Of a DNA stretch of 15,375 nucleotides, positions 13,986 through 15,375 are shown piece by piece; position 1 is the stretch's first letter, and the number at the start of each line of letters is the position of its first letter. The notes under the pieces are model-generated. The model was given only the letters and a program-made list of their open reading frames with translations, searched no databases and was not told the origin of the DNA. This DNA is from Dehalococcoidia bacterium (GTDB lineage: Bacteria; Chloroflexota; Dehalococcoidia; Dehalococcoidales; DAOWJC01). A program made the translations under genes and the position numbers. Location: NCBI GenBank assembly GCA_030640595.1, contig DAOWJC010000030.1, positions 1-15,375 of the forward strand. The letters are read 5' to 3'.

Positions 13986-15375
13986 CGCCAAGCTCATGAG
14001 ACAGCTTGCTTAGGATTTGCTGCTGAACCTCATTAACTTCTTCATCGGTCAGAGTATGGGTCGGTGATTGGAAGGTAACCCTGTAGGCAAGAGATTTCTT
14101 ACCCGGTGGAACTTGCTCCCCAGCATAGACATCAAATATAGTAGCCTGATTCACTAATGGGAAGCTGGTAATAATATCCTGCACTTTTTGATGGGTTATT
14201 TCGGCATTAACTACCAGAGCCATATCCCTGACTATGGCAGGAAACCGGGGTATTGGCTGGAACATTTTATGACCGATGGTAAAGGGCAACAGCGCTGCCA
14301 GGTTAATTTCAAAAAGATAGACAGCTCCAGAAATTTCAAAGGCTTGCGCTACCTTAGGGTGCAATTCACCGACAACACCCACCCTATTACCGGCGACAAC
14401 AATAGCTGCCTGTCCATTTGGGTGTAAGCTTTCGTCTGAGCACTCCTCAAAACTGGCTTCCACCCCCAACTGGCTGAGTAAGCCTTCCACTACTCCCTTG
14501 GCATCAAAGAAATCAAGTAAATCATCCTCAACTTGCCACGACTTTTCAAGCCTTGAGCCACTTAGTATGCCACATACCATCTCAGGCTCATCGGGTAAGT
14601 CCTTGGGGCGTGGTAGATATACTTTGCCCAGCTCAAAGAGTCTAATACCACCTTCTTCATGCCTCCTGTTTGCCGAAAGGGCAGCTAACAGGTTAGCTCG
14701 CAGGTTAGGGCGAAGATACTCCTGGTCAGCGGTCATAGGATTAGCCACCCGAAGGGGCATAGGTTCAAGGGGATGAGCTTCAGGTAGCAACTTGTTTAGC
14801 ATTTCCAAGCTAGTTAGTGAATATGTAATCACCTCCTGGAAGCCATAACCGGTAAGGATGCGTCCTACCTCCTGCTTAAGACTAATGATAGGCTCAGGAT
14901 TCTGTTTGGGTAGTGGTTGGCTGAGCATGGTCGCCGGAATCTCATCATAACCAATAATACGGGCTACTTCCTCTACAAGGTCAACCACCAGATATATATC
15001 ATTCCGCCAATAAGGAGCAGTAACCCAAACCTCTGAAGCTGAACCGGCTGGATTACAATCAAAGCCCAGGGAAGCCAAGGCACCTACTATCTGGTCAAGA
15101 CTAAAGTCAACAGCTAACAGGCTGTTTACCATGCCCGTTGATAGCAAGATAGGCTCACGGTCCAGCTTACCGGGATAAACATCAGCCACCCCCCTAGCTG
15201 CTTCACCACCAGCTAACTGCATAATCAACTGGGTCGCCCGTTTAAGCCCCAGTAGGGTCAGCTCGGGGCGAATGCCTCTCTCAAATCTGGCACGGGCTTC
15301 ACTCGGCAAACACAAGATGTTACCGGTATGGTGAATGCTGGCTGGGTTAAAATTAGCTGCCTCCAGCAGTATTGA
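13969..15375 (-). CDS. pheT: Phenylalanyl-tRNA synthetase beta subunit (partial, N-terminus beyond window)
   Basis: The frame is open to the right edge, showing the C-terminal 468 residues of a subunit of about 800. The first visible residues (SILLEAANFNPASI, then RARFERGIRPEL) match the end of the B3/B4 domain. Next come a B5 domain ending in LVEEVARIIGYDEIP, the inactive synthetase-like core, and a C-terminal FDX-ACB domain (RFPAIVRDMALVVN, KKSLAYRVTFQSPTHTLTDEEV) that binds the tRNA anticodon stem. An internal TTG at 15315 could be mistaken for a start, but homology clearly continues upstream of it. The gene is convergent with proS: its TGA (13971-13969) lies inside proS, a 17 bp overlap. 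pheS is not in the window; it would normally lie upstream, beyond the right edge. Confidence 0.96.
   Translation of the reverse strand, partial: SILLEAANFNPASIHHTGNILCLPSEARARFERGIRPELTLLGLKRATQLIMQLAGGEAARGVADVYPGKLDREPILLSTGMVNSLLAVDFSLDQIVGALASLGFDCNPAGSASEVWVTAPYWRNDIYLVVDLVEEVARIIGYDEIPATMLSQPLPKQNPEPIISLKQEVGRILTGYGFQEVITYSLTSLEMLNKLLPEAHPLEPMPLRVANPMTADQEYLRPNLRANLLAALSANRRHEEGGIRLFELGKVYLPRPKDLPDEPEMVCGILSGSRLEKSWQVEDDLLDFFDAKGVVEGLLSQLGVEASFEECSDESLHPNGQAAIVVAGNRVGVVGELHPKVAQAFEISGAVYLFEINLAALLPFTIGHKMFQPIPRFPAIVRDMALVVNAEITHQKVQDIITSFPLVNQATIFDVYAGEQVPPGKKSLAYRVTFQSPTHTLTDEEVNEVQQQILSKLSHELGATLRT

Noticed and set aside
13989..14008. Hairpin CAAGCT-8 nt-AGCTTG near the proS/pheT ends
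   Set aside because: The stem is only 6 bp with moderate GC and no T-tract follows on either strand, so it is not a convincing terminator; it also lies within pheT coding sequence.
15313..15315. TTG at 15315 as the pheT start
   Set aside because: The frame stays open to the window edge and the upstream residues match the PheT B3/B4 domain, so the gene is simply cut by the window.

Overview
The window is an intact, gene-dense bacterial chromosome segment of housekeeping genes plus one nitrogen-linked operon. It most resembles the class Dehalococcoidia (Chloroflexota). That is an inference from three things: the gene order rpsB-tsf-pyrH-frr-uppS-cdsA-dxr-rseP-ispG-(small ORF)-proS, a short EF-Ts of 167 residues, and an NrpR-type nitrogen regulator, a family found mostly in archaea and in a few bacteria including Dehalococcoides. 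Nothing looks like a phage, insertion sequence, CRISPR array, tRNA or rRNA.

Left part, minus strand (4378 down to 1, running off the left edge): five tightly spaced genes. In transcription order they are nrpR (winged-helix, 2-oxoglutarate-type nitrogen regulator), hisF (cyclase half of imidazole glycerol phosphate synthase), an FMN-binding glutamate-synthase-like protein, a small two-cluster ferredoxin, and the N-terminal 253 residues of an LhgO-like FAD oxidoreductase. Gaps are 6 to 15 bp. A near-consensus promoter (TTGACA, 17 bp, TATTAT) lies upstream of nrpR, and an imperfect dyad of the NrpR-operator type overlaps the predicted transcription start, which suggests autoregulation of the whole operon. 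The shared theme appears to be 2-oxoglutarate, glutamate and glutamine.

Centre, plus strand (4558 to 13985): a long co-directional run. It begins at an extended -10 promoter with a leader of only about 22 nt and codes for translation (S2, EF-Ts, ribosome recycling factor, prolyl-tRNA synthetase), UMP kinase, undecaprenyl diphosphate synthase, CDP-diglyceride synthase, two MEP isoprenoid-pathway enzymes (Dxr, IspG) and the site-2 protease RseP. Several junctions overlap (cdsA/dxr 16 bp, dxr/rseP 7 bp, rseP/ispG 4 bp) or are a few bases long, pointing to translational coupling. rpsB and tsf both start with TTG behind near-identical leaders.

Between ispG and proS lies a small charged ORF whose only canonical start (GTG) has a poor ribosome binding site. 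The reading frame extends 20 codons upstream to an ATA well placed behind a strong Shine-Dalgarno sequence.

Right end, minus strand: pheT (phenylalanyl-tRNA synthetase beta) enters from the right edge and ends inside the 3' end of proS. The two genes converge with a 17 bp overlap and no intergenic terminator.

The most unusual items are the NrpR-headed operon with its candidate operator, the glutamate-synthase-like protein that lacks the usual 3Fe-4S cysteine motif, and the small ORF with a possible AUA start.
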